Positions 1-9,358 of a stretch of 64,000 nt of DNA are shown here, piece by piece. The stretch is from Sepiola atlantica (lineage: Eukaryota; Mollusca; Cephalopoda; Sepiida; Sepiolidae). Each line of letters opens with the position of its first letter. The stretch's first letter is position 1. The translations under genes were made by a program, and so were the position numbers. The stretch lies in NCBI GenBank assembly GCA_963556195.1, contig OY744525.1, positions 75,648,344 through 75,712,343 on the forward strand, read 5' to 3'. The notes under the pieces were generated by a model that was not told the origin of the DNA, searched no databases, and saw only the letters and a program-made list of their open reading frames with translations.

Positions 1-500
1 CCAACAGTCCTATACTACAATTGAACTTTTACTTTTATTTTTTAGGCTAGCCAAACGACTCAAGAGCAACGTCGGTTAAGAACAGCTAGTTTAAAATAAA
101 GCAATTTAGACCTGAAGTGGATCTAATACTAAATTAGTGGCGCTTAAACTGTTCCTTGTTATGTTAAATGAAAGATGAGTTACTTCCCTTGAATTAATAT
201 ACAGGAAGTTGAGCCTATTGTAGGCAGACATGTTTATTGCTTGGGGTGTGAAGTAAATAGACAAGTAAATGTCTGTGCCTGTGGAGGCTGTAAGAAATAT
301 TAGCATTTGGTAGCAGACCCAGGCACCATTAATGGTACCTGGAGCATGAGTCCCATTGGCATGCATCAGTCCAATGCCAGTGATCAAAATAAGAACCCAT
401 GAATTGTAACTATTTTTACAATGTTATGACTATTATCACTAGTGTTAGACTTACTTTGAAACTAATTAAACGTAAGCTAAAAAATTAAACGATCAAAACT
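1..500. other. AT-rich DNA, no recognisable feature
   Basis: No coding signal, RNA gene or repeat was recognised. A 93-codon open frame on the minus strand (106-387) has no familiar motif and no splice context, so it is treated as chance. Confidence 0.5.
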
Positions 501-504
501 AATC

Positions 505-1115
505 ACATTCCCCCTCGAGACTCTCCTTCACAAATATTCCCAGATGGCAGAAACTTTTCTACTCTAATTATTCTTGGCCTTTTAGCTAAGATCAAAGTGT
601 AGTATCTGTTCCGATGGATACTGCACCCCATAGACTGGTATTGTCTTGGCCTTCGGGGCTTGATTTACGCCGGTCTATGGGTCTTTCCTGTGCAGTTCTA
701 GGAGGTCCACCCTCCCAGGCTTCGCCTCCCCTCTTTGGGGAGGAGTAAGTTTATTGCTTACTGCCTGAGGCGCCCCTACCGGGGAATGCCGACGGGGCTG
801 CCCAGGCAATTTTTAAACCCTACTTTCCCGACCCGACCTTGGGTCACATCTTACTTGTGGGAGTAAGATAAAAACTGGCCTTGTGCCTAACTCCTGGAGA
901 GGAGTAAATCAATACTCTAATAGCTTCTTCCTTTGGACTGCTTTGAATTCCCTCCGTTTCCTGTACCAACATACAGAAATTTAAATATAACATGAACAAG
1001 CACCTTGCTGCACAACTTCCCACTCAGGATGCCCCCTATAAATCTGGCCCCTAATCACAATAGCATCTTACGTCTTGGTGGCAATATGCCTTGTTTGAGG
1101 TGAATAAAAATGAAT
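505..1115 (+). mobile_element. LINE 3' end (family E), split by a SINE
   Basis: This is the 3' tail of a non-LTR retrotransposon. It matches the tails at 6440-6860 (minus) and 44240-45060 (plus): a GATGGCAGAAA-type stretch, then a segment around ACATACAGAAATTTAAA, a CTTGCTGCACAACTT block and a terminal GAATAAAA. The coding part is lost here. The copy is interrupted at 569-912 by a SINE. The minus-strand copy at 6440-6860 keeps the uninterrupted site, so the insertion point can be read to the base. It is a dead fragment. The LINE clade is unassigned; the RT remnant of the copy at 44240 looks CR1/jockey-like. Confidence 0.75.
569..912 (+). mobile_element. SINE with U2 snRNA-like head, 9-bp target duplication
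   Basis: The first ~45 nt from 571 follow the 5' domain of U2 snRNA: a TTGGCCTTTTAGCTAAGATC block, then AGTGTAGTATCTGTTC, which spans the branch-point-recognition region. The U2 similarity then stops, and a body follows with GC-rich modules (GGCGCCCCTACCGGGG, GACGGGGCTGCCCAGG) and a tail ending CTCCTGGAGAGGAGTAAAT. The insert is flanked by TACTCTAAT at 560-568 and 913-921, a 9-bp target duplication, inside a LINE tail. A second full copy is at 57088-57410 and a diverged body lies at 62628-62800 (minus). The Sm site and 3' stem-loops of real U2 are absent, so this is a retroposon and not a U2 gene. The U2 homology is recognised from the known U2 sequence. Confidence 0.85.
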
Positions 1116-1158
1116 AAACAAAAAGCTTCATGGCCCAGTAGAGGGTGTGTAAGAGTGG

Positions 1159-1259
1159 GTAAATCCAATGGCATGCCAGCCTCGTGTTAGAAAGTCACTG
1201 ATGAGAGACCAGTGAACTGTAATCACAAAACGAAAATTATGACAAAGTGTTGGATTTAC
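1159..1259 (+). other. Degenerate hammerhead-like core inside a stem
   Basis: CTGATGA (1198-1204) is followed by CGAAA (1231-1235), enclosed by a perfect 10-bp pairing of GTAAATCCAA (1159-1168) with TTGGATTTAC (1250-1259); GTCA before the core can pair with TGAC after it. The segment between the two core boxes does not form a proper stem II next to the core, so activity is doubtful. It may be a decayed ribozyme of a retroelement or a chance match. Confidence 0.25.
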
Positions 1260-1567
1260 TATGGAATTGAAAAGCATCAGTTTCAAGCATTTAATCCTGG
1301 TGGATCTAAGACTGGATCCATAAAATTAGGCAATCAGTAGGCACATCAGAACAGTGCTTAGCAATTAAAAAATATATAGGACCAGTGGATGTTGGTTTTC
1401 TTACGAGTTTGGTTTCATGTTTTATTGCATATCAACCTTTTTCTTGGTCATTTACTGCAAACATACCTATTTTACACGATTAGTTGAAAATAAGTCACTA
1501 TTTTACACGTAGCTGGGAGGGGTGAAATTGTGGGTTCATACCTTTTCTAATAGTATTAGTGCATAAT

Positions 1568-1612
1568 CGAACACAACAGATCTGATAGGATTCGAACTCG
1601 GCATAGCAGACA
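1568..1612 (-). repeat. tRNA-like SINE fragment (B box)
   Basis: On the minus strand, CGAGTTCGAATCC (1588-1600) matches a pol III B box, followed by ATCAGATCTGTTGTG. A related stretch on the plus strand near 33230 (CCAGTTCAAATCTCATCGGA) suggests a tRNA-derived SINE family. No complete tRNA cloverleaf is present. Confidence 0.4.
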
Positions 1613-2030
1613 CTAAAAATCCCCTTTTTTGAAGATAGTCCAGAAGGAATTGAAGCTTTAAATCAAGTTTAAACTTAAAAACCTTGTCGTCTTTGTCAAA
1701 GAATATACTAGTCTCCCCCCTCCCCTAAAATAGTTTGAGAAAATCTTTGAGATAAGACAGCGTTAAGAGAGTATACAACATAGTAATCATTATATCATTA
1801 GATGACTGTTGATACTAAAATACAACCACCCGACATACCTAATCTCTGATATAAGAAAATGTGTTGTGTGTATGTGTTAACATATATATGTATAAATAGA
1901 TATTCGTTTGCATGTAACACAAATAAGTAAGTCAGCACATATTTAAGCAAACACAAGCATCAGTAGTAACTGATGTAACATAGCATGTTTTTCATTTAAA
2001 TAAGACGAAAACTTATTTTTAAGTGAATTA
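1613..2030. other. AT-rich DNA, no recognisable feature
   Basis: Only AT-rich sequence and short TG-rich and TA-rich patches (around 1862-1900) were seen. No coding or structural signal. Confidence 0.5.
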
Positions 2031-2032
2031 CT

Positions 2033-2230
2033 TCTAATATATAAAGTTATCTTGTCGGAGTTTCCATGTTAGACTTAAATAGCAATTGATCTGACAAATC
2101 GATATTTGATTCTGACTAGGGATTTTTCCCTTTTTATCCTTGCAGCATGTTCTTCACATTAAAAAAAAGTATAATTCCCTTCAGTTTCTTTCCGAAAATA
2201 ATTATTCCAGAAAATTAGATTATTACAATA
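2033..2230 (+). mobile_element. Helitron-like 5' end, family B
   Basis: It begins TCTAATATATAAAG and shares the following ~180 bp, in diverged form, with 63631-63900 (plus) and 5340-5524 (minus): a GTTAGACTTAAATAGCAAT-like block, a GACAAATCGATATTTGATT block, and a TTCTTCACATTAAAA block. A 5' TC terminus followed by a TATATAAA stretch is shared with the better-defined Helitron-type family A here. No 3' CTAG end was identified, so class assignment is inference. Confidence 0.45.
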
Positions 2231-2635
2231 GAGACAATTTTAAATAACGACCTAGAAAGCTCAAAATATTAAGTGACACAACTCCGATTTTCACTTTAAG
2301 CTAAAACCAATTATCTGCTTTAAATTTTAAGCTTTTTTTATTTTAATTACTTCGTAACTTACACAATATTTTTTCTAATTAAAAAATTAAAACTAAAATG
2401 ACATAAATGATTCCCGGGCAATGACAGGTAGATAAAACTAGTTAATTATAAAAGTTGTAGGTATTCTGAGAAACGATGAAAAAGGTATGACACATTGATC
2501 TATAAAGAAGGCTCAAATTGAAGTTGCTTTAATTTCATTGAATTAACAAACTATTTGACTTTGACCTTGAATTAATCTTACTTGATATATTTTTATGAGA
2601 ACACAAATCAAAAATTTGATCAGTAAACCTTTACT

Positions 2636-3190
2636 TTCCTTCGTCTTTATCCGATTCTTCTTCTAATTTTATTAAAACTGCCTTCTTTGGAATTCTCATC
2701 ATCTCTTCTCTCTCACCCTATATTTTATTCTCCTTCCTTAATTCTTCAACGGATTCTTCTTTATTTCATTTTTCTTTTGCTTTAACTTATTTTTCGTTTT
2801 GCATTTTATTCATCTTTTTCTTTATTCTTATTTTCTGCTCACGTTGTTTTTTGTCCTTGTATTTTCTTCTTTTTTCTCTTTGTTGCGTCTCCCCTCTTCC
2901 TTTCTTTTCTTTTATTTGTGTTGTTCTTGTTTTTCTTATTTTTATTTCTTCTCTTAATTCTTTCTTTTCTTGCAATTCTTCTTCCTCCTCTCTTTCGTTA
3001 GTTTTGTTCTTATTAATTTCTTCTCTCATATTTCTTCTCTTTCTTTCCCCATTTCTTCTCTCGCCATTCCTTCTTCTTTATTTCTTGTTAATTATTTCTT
3101 CTCATTTATCTGGTTCTTCTTTCTCTCACATTTCTTCATCCTTATCTCTTCTTTTCCTTTATTATTTCTTCTTCGTTCTTTGTTGTATTA
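2636..3190. repeat. Polypyrimidine tract (~550 bp, plus-strand T/C)
   Basis: The plus strand is almost all T and C, built of irregular TTCTTC, TTTCTT and CTCTC units. It produces long spurious open frames on both strands (poly-Ser/Phe/Leu on plus, Lys/Glu/Arg on minus). Such strand-asymmetric tracts can form triplex DNA; nothing suggests coding. Confidence 0.8.
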
Positions 3191-3605
3191 CAATTGTCCT
3201 CTCAGACCTTCTAGATTTTAAGGCTAAAAACAAGACAATGATGTACGAGACAGGATTTTAGGAATCTTAATACGGTTTTAAGACAAAAGCAAATGAGATA
3301 AAAGGAAAGATTTACAAAGAATATTGTCTACTCATCTGCACTCATTACATCATTCAAAGAAGAAAAATGTAAAAAAGGGGAGATAATCACATGAAAGACC
3401 GATTTCACTTCATCAAAAAAGTTTCTGGCATCTTCTCTCTTTCTCTGATAAAAAAACTGTAACTTTTCATAAACAAAAGCCTAAGTAATATATAATTGTG
3501 TGAAAATATTAATAATGATAATACTCCCCCCCCCCAACAAAAAAACAACAAAAACAAACGGATTGACACTAAATCGGTTGGCAACACAGAAAATGATTGT
3601 AATGG
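3191..3605. other. No recognisable feature; short C run
   Basis: AT-rich sequence with a run of C near 3525-3534. Overlapping open frames on both strands are low-complexity and do not look coding. Confidence 0.5.
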
Positions 3606-3609
3606 GTCT

Positions 3610-3900
3610 AAAATGATGAAAACACAGAGAAATAGCATCATCCAGACGTCGACAGGAAAAGGCATGGAGAGTATTGAACTCCTGAGGAGGTTTATTGTCA
3701 TTCAAATTTTATACAGAGCCATCACCTGTTATCAGCAAGAATCCGATGGTAAATGGCTGTTGCGAGAACGCAAAGTGATTTGCAATGGTGATCAAAAGAC
3801 TTGCTACAACTCTGACTCCAGGGAACACCACCTGTTTTTTTGTCAGTGAGTGATCATGGGTAATGACTAGTTTGAGAAATCCTAGTGAGTAAATACTAAT
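3610..3900 (-). repeat. Dispersed repeat family D, minus copy
   Basis: On the minus strand it carries the family modules seen at 20600-21330 and 34738-35130: ACTCACTAGGATTTC, AGCAA-rich blocks, a TGGAATTTGAGTGACAATA-like block, and a degraded CAGTGGAGGTCTGG block (here CTGTCGACGTCTGG). The 117-codon plus-strand open frame (3496-3849) is a by-product of this repeat. Its class is unknown. Confidence 0.6.
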
Positions 3901-3905
3901 AATTA

Positions 3906-3935
3906 CTAGCTGTACCCACCCGGCGTTGCCCAGGT
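3906..3935 (-). mobile_element. Helitron 3'-end fragment, family A
   Basis: On the minus strand the sequence ends with a CCTGGGCAACGCCGGG hairpin-like block, a short spacer and CTAG followed by T, the layout of a Helitron 3' terminus. The rest of the element is missing; a LINE tail follows directly. Confidence 0.5.
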
Positions 3936-3959
3936 TTGTTTTTACCTTCATTTATAATG

Positions 3960-4200
3960 TCAAGTTGTGGTCTTCATGGGACCCACCAAAAGATGTACCA
4001 CAGTCGCTTTCGTCTCATTAAAAGAAAGGCAGCATTCTCTGTCCGTGTTTCGGCTCCATGGAACAGCCTAGCAGAGGTAGTGGCGATGTCAATCATATCC
4101 AGGTTTAAAGTCGCCTTAGACAAACATTCAGATGGTATATAGACACATCTTCAAGCGGTCCTTTTACATAGATTGTTGCACTTGGCTAGTTTTGACCAAT
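3960..4200 (+). pseudogene. LINE reverse transcriptase C-terminus (fragment)
   Basis: Translation near 3993-4130 gives HSRFRLIKRKAAFSVRVSAP followed by WNSL and FKVALDKH. This matches the extreme C-terminal pattern of many CR1/jockey-like RT polyproteins (R-x-A-F-S-x-R-x-x-x-x-W-N-x-L ... F-K-x-x-L-D). The minus-strand fragment near 26340-26420 encodes the closely related RRFRLNRRRAAFSIRIPVPW. The palm and endonuclease domains are absent, so it is a 5'-truncated dead copy. The non-coding tail ends near an AATAAA at 4198. Confidence 0.7.
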
Positions 4201-4214
4201 AAATTAGATTTGAT

Positions 4215-5335
4215 GTTTCGATTTTGTGTTTTTTTAAGTGAATTTTCACTTAATTTTATGGTATAGTTCGATCATTATATTAGTGACCGAACGAAAACTG
4301 TTAGTAAATACTTTTACAGTAAAACTTATTTTAATCTTTAATTTGTACAAGTAGTGGATAAGGATTTTCTATTCAAAAGTGTAAATGCTTAAAAAATCAT
4401 TTGAAAATTACACAGAACAATTCATTATTTTTGTTTCAACTCTTATGTTTACGAAGAAAACGAAATGCATTTCGATGGAAGTAATTTCCTAAGTAAATTA
4501 TTTTTTGAAAATCTGATATAAAAGGGTCCATTATGCATTTCTTTTCGATTTTTAATTTCCTTGTAAAACTAGACATAAATCGCTTTGCAGTCGTCAGTTT
4601 AAAGCCGTACTTATTTTTTTGTTTGCATTCAGACTACTTGGTTTATTGAAAAAAACGAAATTGAGACTTGAAAGACTTAATGTAATAATGATGCAACACA
4701 ACATGGTGCATATATAGTAATTTTTTGTTGTTGTATGGAAGAAAAAGAATAGGCAAGTTATTCTTGTTTAGTTTGAGCGAGAGGATGTTATTTTGCAAGT
4801 GTACGTAGGAATGCAATATGCACAGATATGAGAAAAATGTATTTATGACATTGCTTAATGTGTAACGTCACACGTGGCAGTGTAACGTAAAAGTGTGCAG
4901 AGACTTTTATCATTTTTTGCACATCTTCCTCTATATCACTAATAGTATTATAACATATACATGTTATTTATCAGCAATAAATGCAATAATGGAGTATTAT
5001 TATTAGCAAAAACTATTTGGCATGATGTTTATAGTGTTTCCTAATGGGCCGGAATTTAATTCTCGGTCAAGTTATGCAAAAGACTCAAGAAATAGCACTT
5101 GATGCCCCCTTGCGAAACACTCAGCGTTATAAGATGAGGATTATGAGTAAGTGAAGCAATCCAGGAAAAGAATCGGCATTCTCCCATATATCTCTGTGTA
5201 GTAATCAATGAAACGAGAGCCTTCGGGTCACCCTCAATCACGATTGATCGATTTGTCACTATTAGTAAAAAAATTTGCTGCCGAGAAAAATATGGCTTAA
5301 TATGGATTTGCTGCTAATAAAAGAGATGGTAGCTA
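4215..5335. other. AT-rich DNA, no recognisable feature
   Basis: No coding signal, RNA gene or clear repeat was seen over about 1.1 kb. Small open frames, such as 5056-5259 on minus, lack any family motif. Confidence 0.5.
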
Positions 5336-5339
5336 CGAT

Positions 5340-5524
5340 GATCTTAGTCGGATAAAGTATTTTCTGAAAGGAATTGATATGAAATAAATTTTATGTATTT
5401 TAACAACATAGACCAACGATAAAGGAAAGAAAATGGCAAGTCAGAATCAAATATCGATTTGTCAGATGCATTGCTATTTAGGTTAAACTTCAGAAATTTA
5501 ACAGACTTAAGTTTATATATTAGA
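5340..5524 (-). mobile_element. Helitron-like 5' end, family B, abutting family A
   Basis: On the minus strand it starts TCTAATATATAAAC at 5524 and runs downward through the same blocks as 2033-2230 (AAATAGCAATGCATCTGACA, TCGATATTTGATTCTGAC). Its first base follows directly after the CTAG that ends the family A element at 5525, with no intervening base. Confidence 0.5.
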
Positions 5525-6076
5525 CTAGCAGGTGTACCCGGCGTTGCCCGGGGCCACTAAAAAAAAGTGTAACATATTACTATTAAACATTCTATCTCTC
5601 TATATCTGCCCTTCTTTCTCCCCCCTTCCCCCCTCTGTCTTTTCAACCCTCTCTTTCTCTTCCGCCCATATAAAGTGAAAAAACTAAAACTTCTAGAGCG
5701 TTACTAAAACCACCAAAATAAAATTAAAGAGGCCTCCAGAGCACTACTAAAACGATCCTTTCTGAGTTTCTTGCCACACCCTCCTTCCTTTGGAGAGAAA
5801 TGATGTTGAGTAATTTTCTTGAAGTTTGTTTTTCGAGGAATGAGTCAGCATTTTCTTTCCAAATTAGTGCATAAGATAGAAAATGCCTGAATCTCCCCCC
5901 CCTATACGAAACCTGGCCCAGTTGACCTCCCAAAGAATGAATCATTTTTATTTTTATTTTAGATACTATTCACCCAGAGCAACGCTGATCAAGAATATAC
6001 ACCTTTGTGTGTGTGTTTTGTAGTTTTGGTCTTTTAGCTGGACATACACACATACAACCGCCCTTTATATACTAGA
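5525..6076 (-). mobile_element. Non-autonomous Helitron candidate, family A (552 bp)
   Basis: Reading the minus strand, it starts TCTAGTATATAAAGGGCGG at 6076 and ends with the hairpin block CCCGGGCAACGCCGGG, an 8-nt spacer, and CTAG at 5525. A 5' TC, a subterminal GC hairpin and a 3' CTRR are the accepted Helitron hallmarks. The copy at 17456-17944 shares internal blocks, including TTCTTGATCA followed by the CGTTGC motif and a TTCGAGGAATGAGTC-like block (read on plus). It has no Rep/helicase frame, so it would depend on an autonomous partner. Confidence is high that this is a defined mobile family and moderate that it is a Helitron. Confidence 0.7.
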
Positions 6077-6439
6077 TTATTAGATTGTTATATTGATCCA
6101 GTATGATCTTGCAAACCGTTTTTATGTTAGTACATTTTTTCAGGTGGACAAAACTTGAAATGAGCCAATTAAGATATAACCCGATTCAGGACATGCATTA
6201 ACAACCTCATTTATTTAAAACCATATTGCGGAATGATCTTTTTCATTAAATCGTTACGATTGGAGAAAATATCATTTTTTTTCTATCTCATAGTAGATAG
6301 ATTTTCTTTCTAAAAAACGTTATACAACAATTCCCATTAGAAAAAATATTGGTTTCTTTCTCCTAATTTAGATTAATAGGAGTAGTTGCATGTTGGTTTC
6401 CCCTATAGCAGATTTTTTTTGTCATAATTTTTTTTTTTT

Positions 6440-6860
6440 TAAAACTTTTATTCACTCCAAACAAGGCATATTGCCATTGAATCTTAATGGGCTTGATTTA
6501 TAAGGGAGTAACCCGAGTGAGAAGTTGGGAAGCAAGATGTTTGTTCACATTACATTTAAATTTCTGCATGTTGGTATAGTCGTGGAAACAGGGAGCAGGA
6601 AGGGAATTTTAAAGAAAAGCAGTCCGAAGAAAAAGAAGCTATTAGAGTAGAAAATCGACCGTCATCTAGATATCTCTACAGTGGAGGGGTGGGATTTTGT
6701 TGTTAGTCGGATAGGTCGAGGGTATTTTCGTTTACCGGGTACAAGTGCAGTAATTTTATCAGAGCACATTCCGTGAAAGTGCTTATAACGCAAGCACAGT
6801 GATGCAACAGAGGCTGGAGCTTGGTAGACAGTGTACAATCTATTGGGTTGAACATTCTTT
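6440..6860 (-). mobile_element. LINE 3' end (family E), minus copy, empty site
   Basis: The reverse complement aligns with 44660-45060: a diverged RT tail (ACTGTCTACCAAGCTCCAGC, GGAATGTGCTCTGATAAAAT), then CATGCAGAAATTTAAATGTA and a terminal GAATAAAAG. It also matches the 505-1115 copy outside the SINE and reads TTTTCTACTCTAATAGCTTC without interruption, so it preserves the pre-insertion site. The T-rich plus-strand end near 6425-6440 fits a LINE A-tail. Confidence 0.75.
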
Positions 6861-7385
6861 TAACATCAGTGTTTTAATATTTTTCGATACAATCGATGCA
6901 TTTATTTGATCACAAAAACGAGGTTTTGTTTTATCTTGTATAAGTGTAGTTATTTTTAAAAACATTTTTTTAATAATATGAATTATGGCATGAAAGTTTC
7001 TTTATCTTCATATTTCTATTGTTATTTCTTAAAACACCTACTGAACATAGACAATTTGGTAAAAATTAACCTAAGAAGTATTAGAATTTAAATGCAATTG
7101 AACATATCAATAAAATTATACAAGATATTATTATCTATTTTATAATTTTGTACTCCTCAACATTTGTTGCATATTGAGGTGGTCATGAAGGGGTCGAGAA
7201 TAGGAAGTAAGTTGTCAAGAGACCAACAGTTCAATATTGAAGCACTGGCAGACGTGGGAACAGAAGCAACTTAAATGGAAGTGTCAATTAGCATGCTGGA
7301 GGCTCGAAGAATTTGTTTAGAAGCGAAATGAAAACACATGTTAAAAAGGCTTTTAAAAATAACTAGTAGTAGAGTGTGTGTGTGT
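6861..7385. other. AT-rich DNA, no recognisable feature
   Basis: Only AT-rich sequence was seen; no repeat family or coding signal was recognised. Confidence 0.5.
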
Positions 7386-7389
7386 GTCG

Positions 7390-7392
<3 letters not shown>

Positions 7393-7459
<67 letters not shown>
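7393..7459. repeat. (TC)n microsatellite
   Basis: About 66 bp of nearly pure TC, preceded by a short GT run. It causes Ser-Leu and Arg-Glu open frames on the two strands. Confidence 0.95.
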
Positions 7460-7462
<3 letters not shown>

Positions 7463-7469
7463 CGAAAAA

Positions 7470-8480
7470 TGTATTGAACATATTAAAATTAACATGTCTT
7501 TTGGATACAAACGCCTTCGTGTTAATTATTGGTAATTAACAAAGAACCAGCATGACAACACCTAAAGAATCACTACAAAACCTACCCAGAGCATATCCTA
7601 TAAAGTGGTCTTTCAAAGTCTCTTCATTTCTTCCATAAATTTTTTAAACCATTATCATCGTCAGAAAGATCATTGAACAAGTGAGACTGTAATTAATTAA
7701 TGTTTTTTAAATAACCACTAAAAGCAAGTTTATTTTAGTAAATTTGTCTCCTAAGACGATGATATTATTTAAATTAACTAATTCAATGCTAACCAGGAAT
7801 TTAAAATACTTTTAAACAGAAATTTCTGGCAAAAAGAAAAAAAATACTGACAATCCTTTATAACCAAAATTTTTTATTAGCCATTTTTTTTTTTTTTTTC
7901 ATAAAATAAATTGTCAGGGGAAATGTTGTATTGATGCACCAGCAAACTGCAAAATATCACGATACACATTGATGTATTATTGAATCGTTTGCAAGCCTAC
8001 TACCTACCTATGTTAACTGTTAGGATATCTTAACCGGATAGAATTTCCATGGGGACAGCTAGTACTTAGAATGACAACCACACAAAATAAATGATAACAA
8101 AAAAAAAAGTGGTAAAATTTATAGCTTGTCAGAAAGATATCCGGTCAGTCAATGATATCTAAAGTTTAATGCAACATAGACTGATAATGCAACTTGGGCT
8201 TTGTATGCTCCCCAGCCCCAAGCCGGCCACTCGCCTATCCGTCTATGTACAGCTGTCTATCTTTCTTTACACACTTGTAGTTTGTAATGGTCCATAATTT
8301 TGATTGATCGACGCCTCGTTCTTGGCACCTTCACCTGCCGGTCACAAGACCAGTTCAACCACGTTAAAGCACTTGTCTTATTAGGATGATACAACAAACA
8401 TGAAGACAGTTCAAGTTGTATTTTTGAGATTAATGCAATGGCTACAAATCTGTTTCAGAAGAAAATTTCAGAAATTATGA
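7470..8480. other. AT-rich DNA, no recognisable feature
   Basis: Mostly AT-rich. A less AT-rich patch at 8200-8390 (with AAGCCGGCCACTCGCC and ACCAGTTCAACCACG) may be an old SINE, but no pol III boxes are convincing. Confidence 0.45.
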
Positions 8481-8483
8481 GAT

Positions 8484-8485
<2 letters not shown>

Positions 8486-8533
<48 letters not shown>
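8486..8533. repeat. (AT)n microsatellite
   Basis: About 46 bp of alternating AT. Confidence 0.95.
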
Positions 8534-8534
<1 letters not shown>

Positions 8535-8539
8535 TATTA

Positions 8540-9104
8540 TACTAAAGCTTAGTCAATCATCTTTATTTTTAATCTTTTTTTTTTTCCTATAAATTCTAAT
8601 TACATAAAATACATGCTAAAATATTCCTTAATTTTGGGATTGAGTCGTTTGGCAAAAAATCCCACTTTAATCGTTCTAATGAACCGTAAATTGCAATTAT
8701 CTTGCCAAGTGACCCATCTCTTACTAAGTGTCTGTTTATAACTCTCTTCCTCTTTCACTGTATTTTGTTTAATACCCCCACTCTTATTTTATACTCACAC
8801 TCTCACATTCTCTCTCTCTTTCAACAGTCAAATGTAATAAAAAGAAAACACAGAATGAAAAGACTGGAATAGTCGATTATAAACAAAAGGGAATTAAACC
8901 ACAAGCAGTAAATTATTTAACCCATATCCGGAGAGAAGAAAGGGAGCACAAATATTAATTTTTGAGTTTTGCTTTTTATTTTTTTATATTTAACTGACTT
9001 TGGGAACTTACTTTTTCCTAATTCAAACAATCTAACCTGAGCTCAAGGGGTGACTCAAAAGGTCATTTTTCTAATAATATATATATATATATATATATAT
9101 TATT
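8540..9104. other. AT-rich DNA with short (TA)n
   Basis: No gene or repeat family recognised. A 22-bp (AT) run lies at about 9078-9100, next to the 3' side of the Penelope-like element. Confidence 0.5.
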
Positions 9105-9222
9105 TTAATAAATTTCTAGTGGTACAAAATTTTATTAAAGCAAGGAATATAGACGTTTGTGACAATTTTTTTTGGGGTGGAATGAAATTGAAAAGTGTAA
9201 AAACGAGAGGGAAAAAAAATAC

Positions 9223-9271
9223 ATGAATATACTAAGCCGGCTTTCGTCCACACTCATCAGAGTAAATACAT
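9223..9271 (-). ncRNA. Hammerhead ribozyme, Penelope-associated
   Basis: On the minus strand CTGATGA (9260-9254) is followed by an 8-nt GTGTGGAC stem II, then GAAA (9245-9242). Stem III is the palindrome AGCCGGCT (9242-9235), too short for a stable hairpin alone but able to form between two copies. The scissile triplet would be CTT, with cleavage before AGTA. Stem I pairs ATGTATTTACT with AGTATATTCAT: 9 of 11 positions match, with two T-T mismatches. Every conserved core base is intact. Minimal hammerheads with very short stem III are known in Penelope-like elements and are thought to work as dimers. Position, strand and host element all fit. Activity is not shown. Confidence 0.8.
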
Positions 9272-9358
9272 GGAAATAATTCAAGCATAACGACTAAAAA
9301 CTTAAAATAGTAGAATGAAGACCAGTGACAAGTTTAGAAAAAAAAATGGGGGGGAGGG

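Noticed and set aside
571..640. Functional U2 snRNA gene
   Set aside because: Only the 5' ~45 nt match U2; the Sm site and 3' stem-loops are missing and the sequence continues as a SINE body with target duplications.
2787..3261. Overlapping 80-136-codon frames on both strands
   Set aside because: They are translations of a polypyrimidine/polypurine tract (Lys/Glu or Ser/Phe/Leu only).
7271..7535. Arg-Glu and Ser-Leu open frames on opposite strands
   Set aside because: Both are translations of a (TC)n microsatellite.
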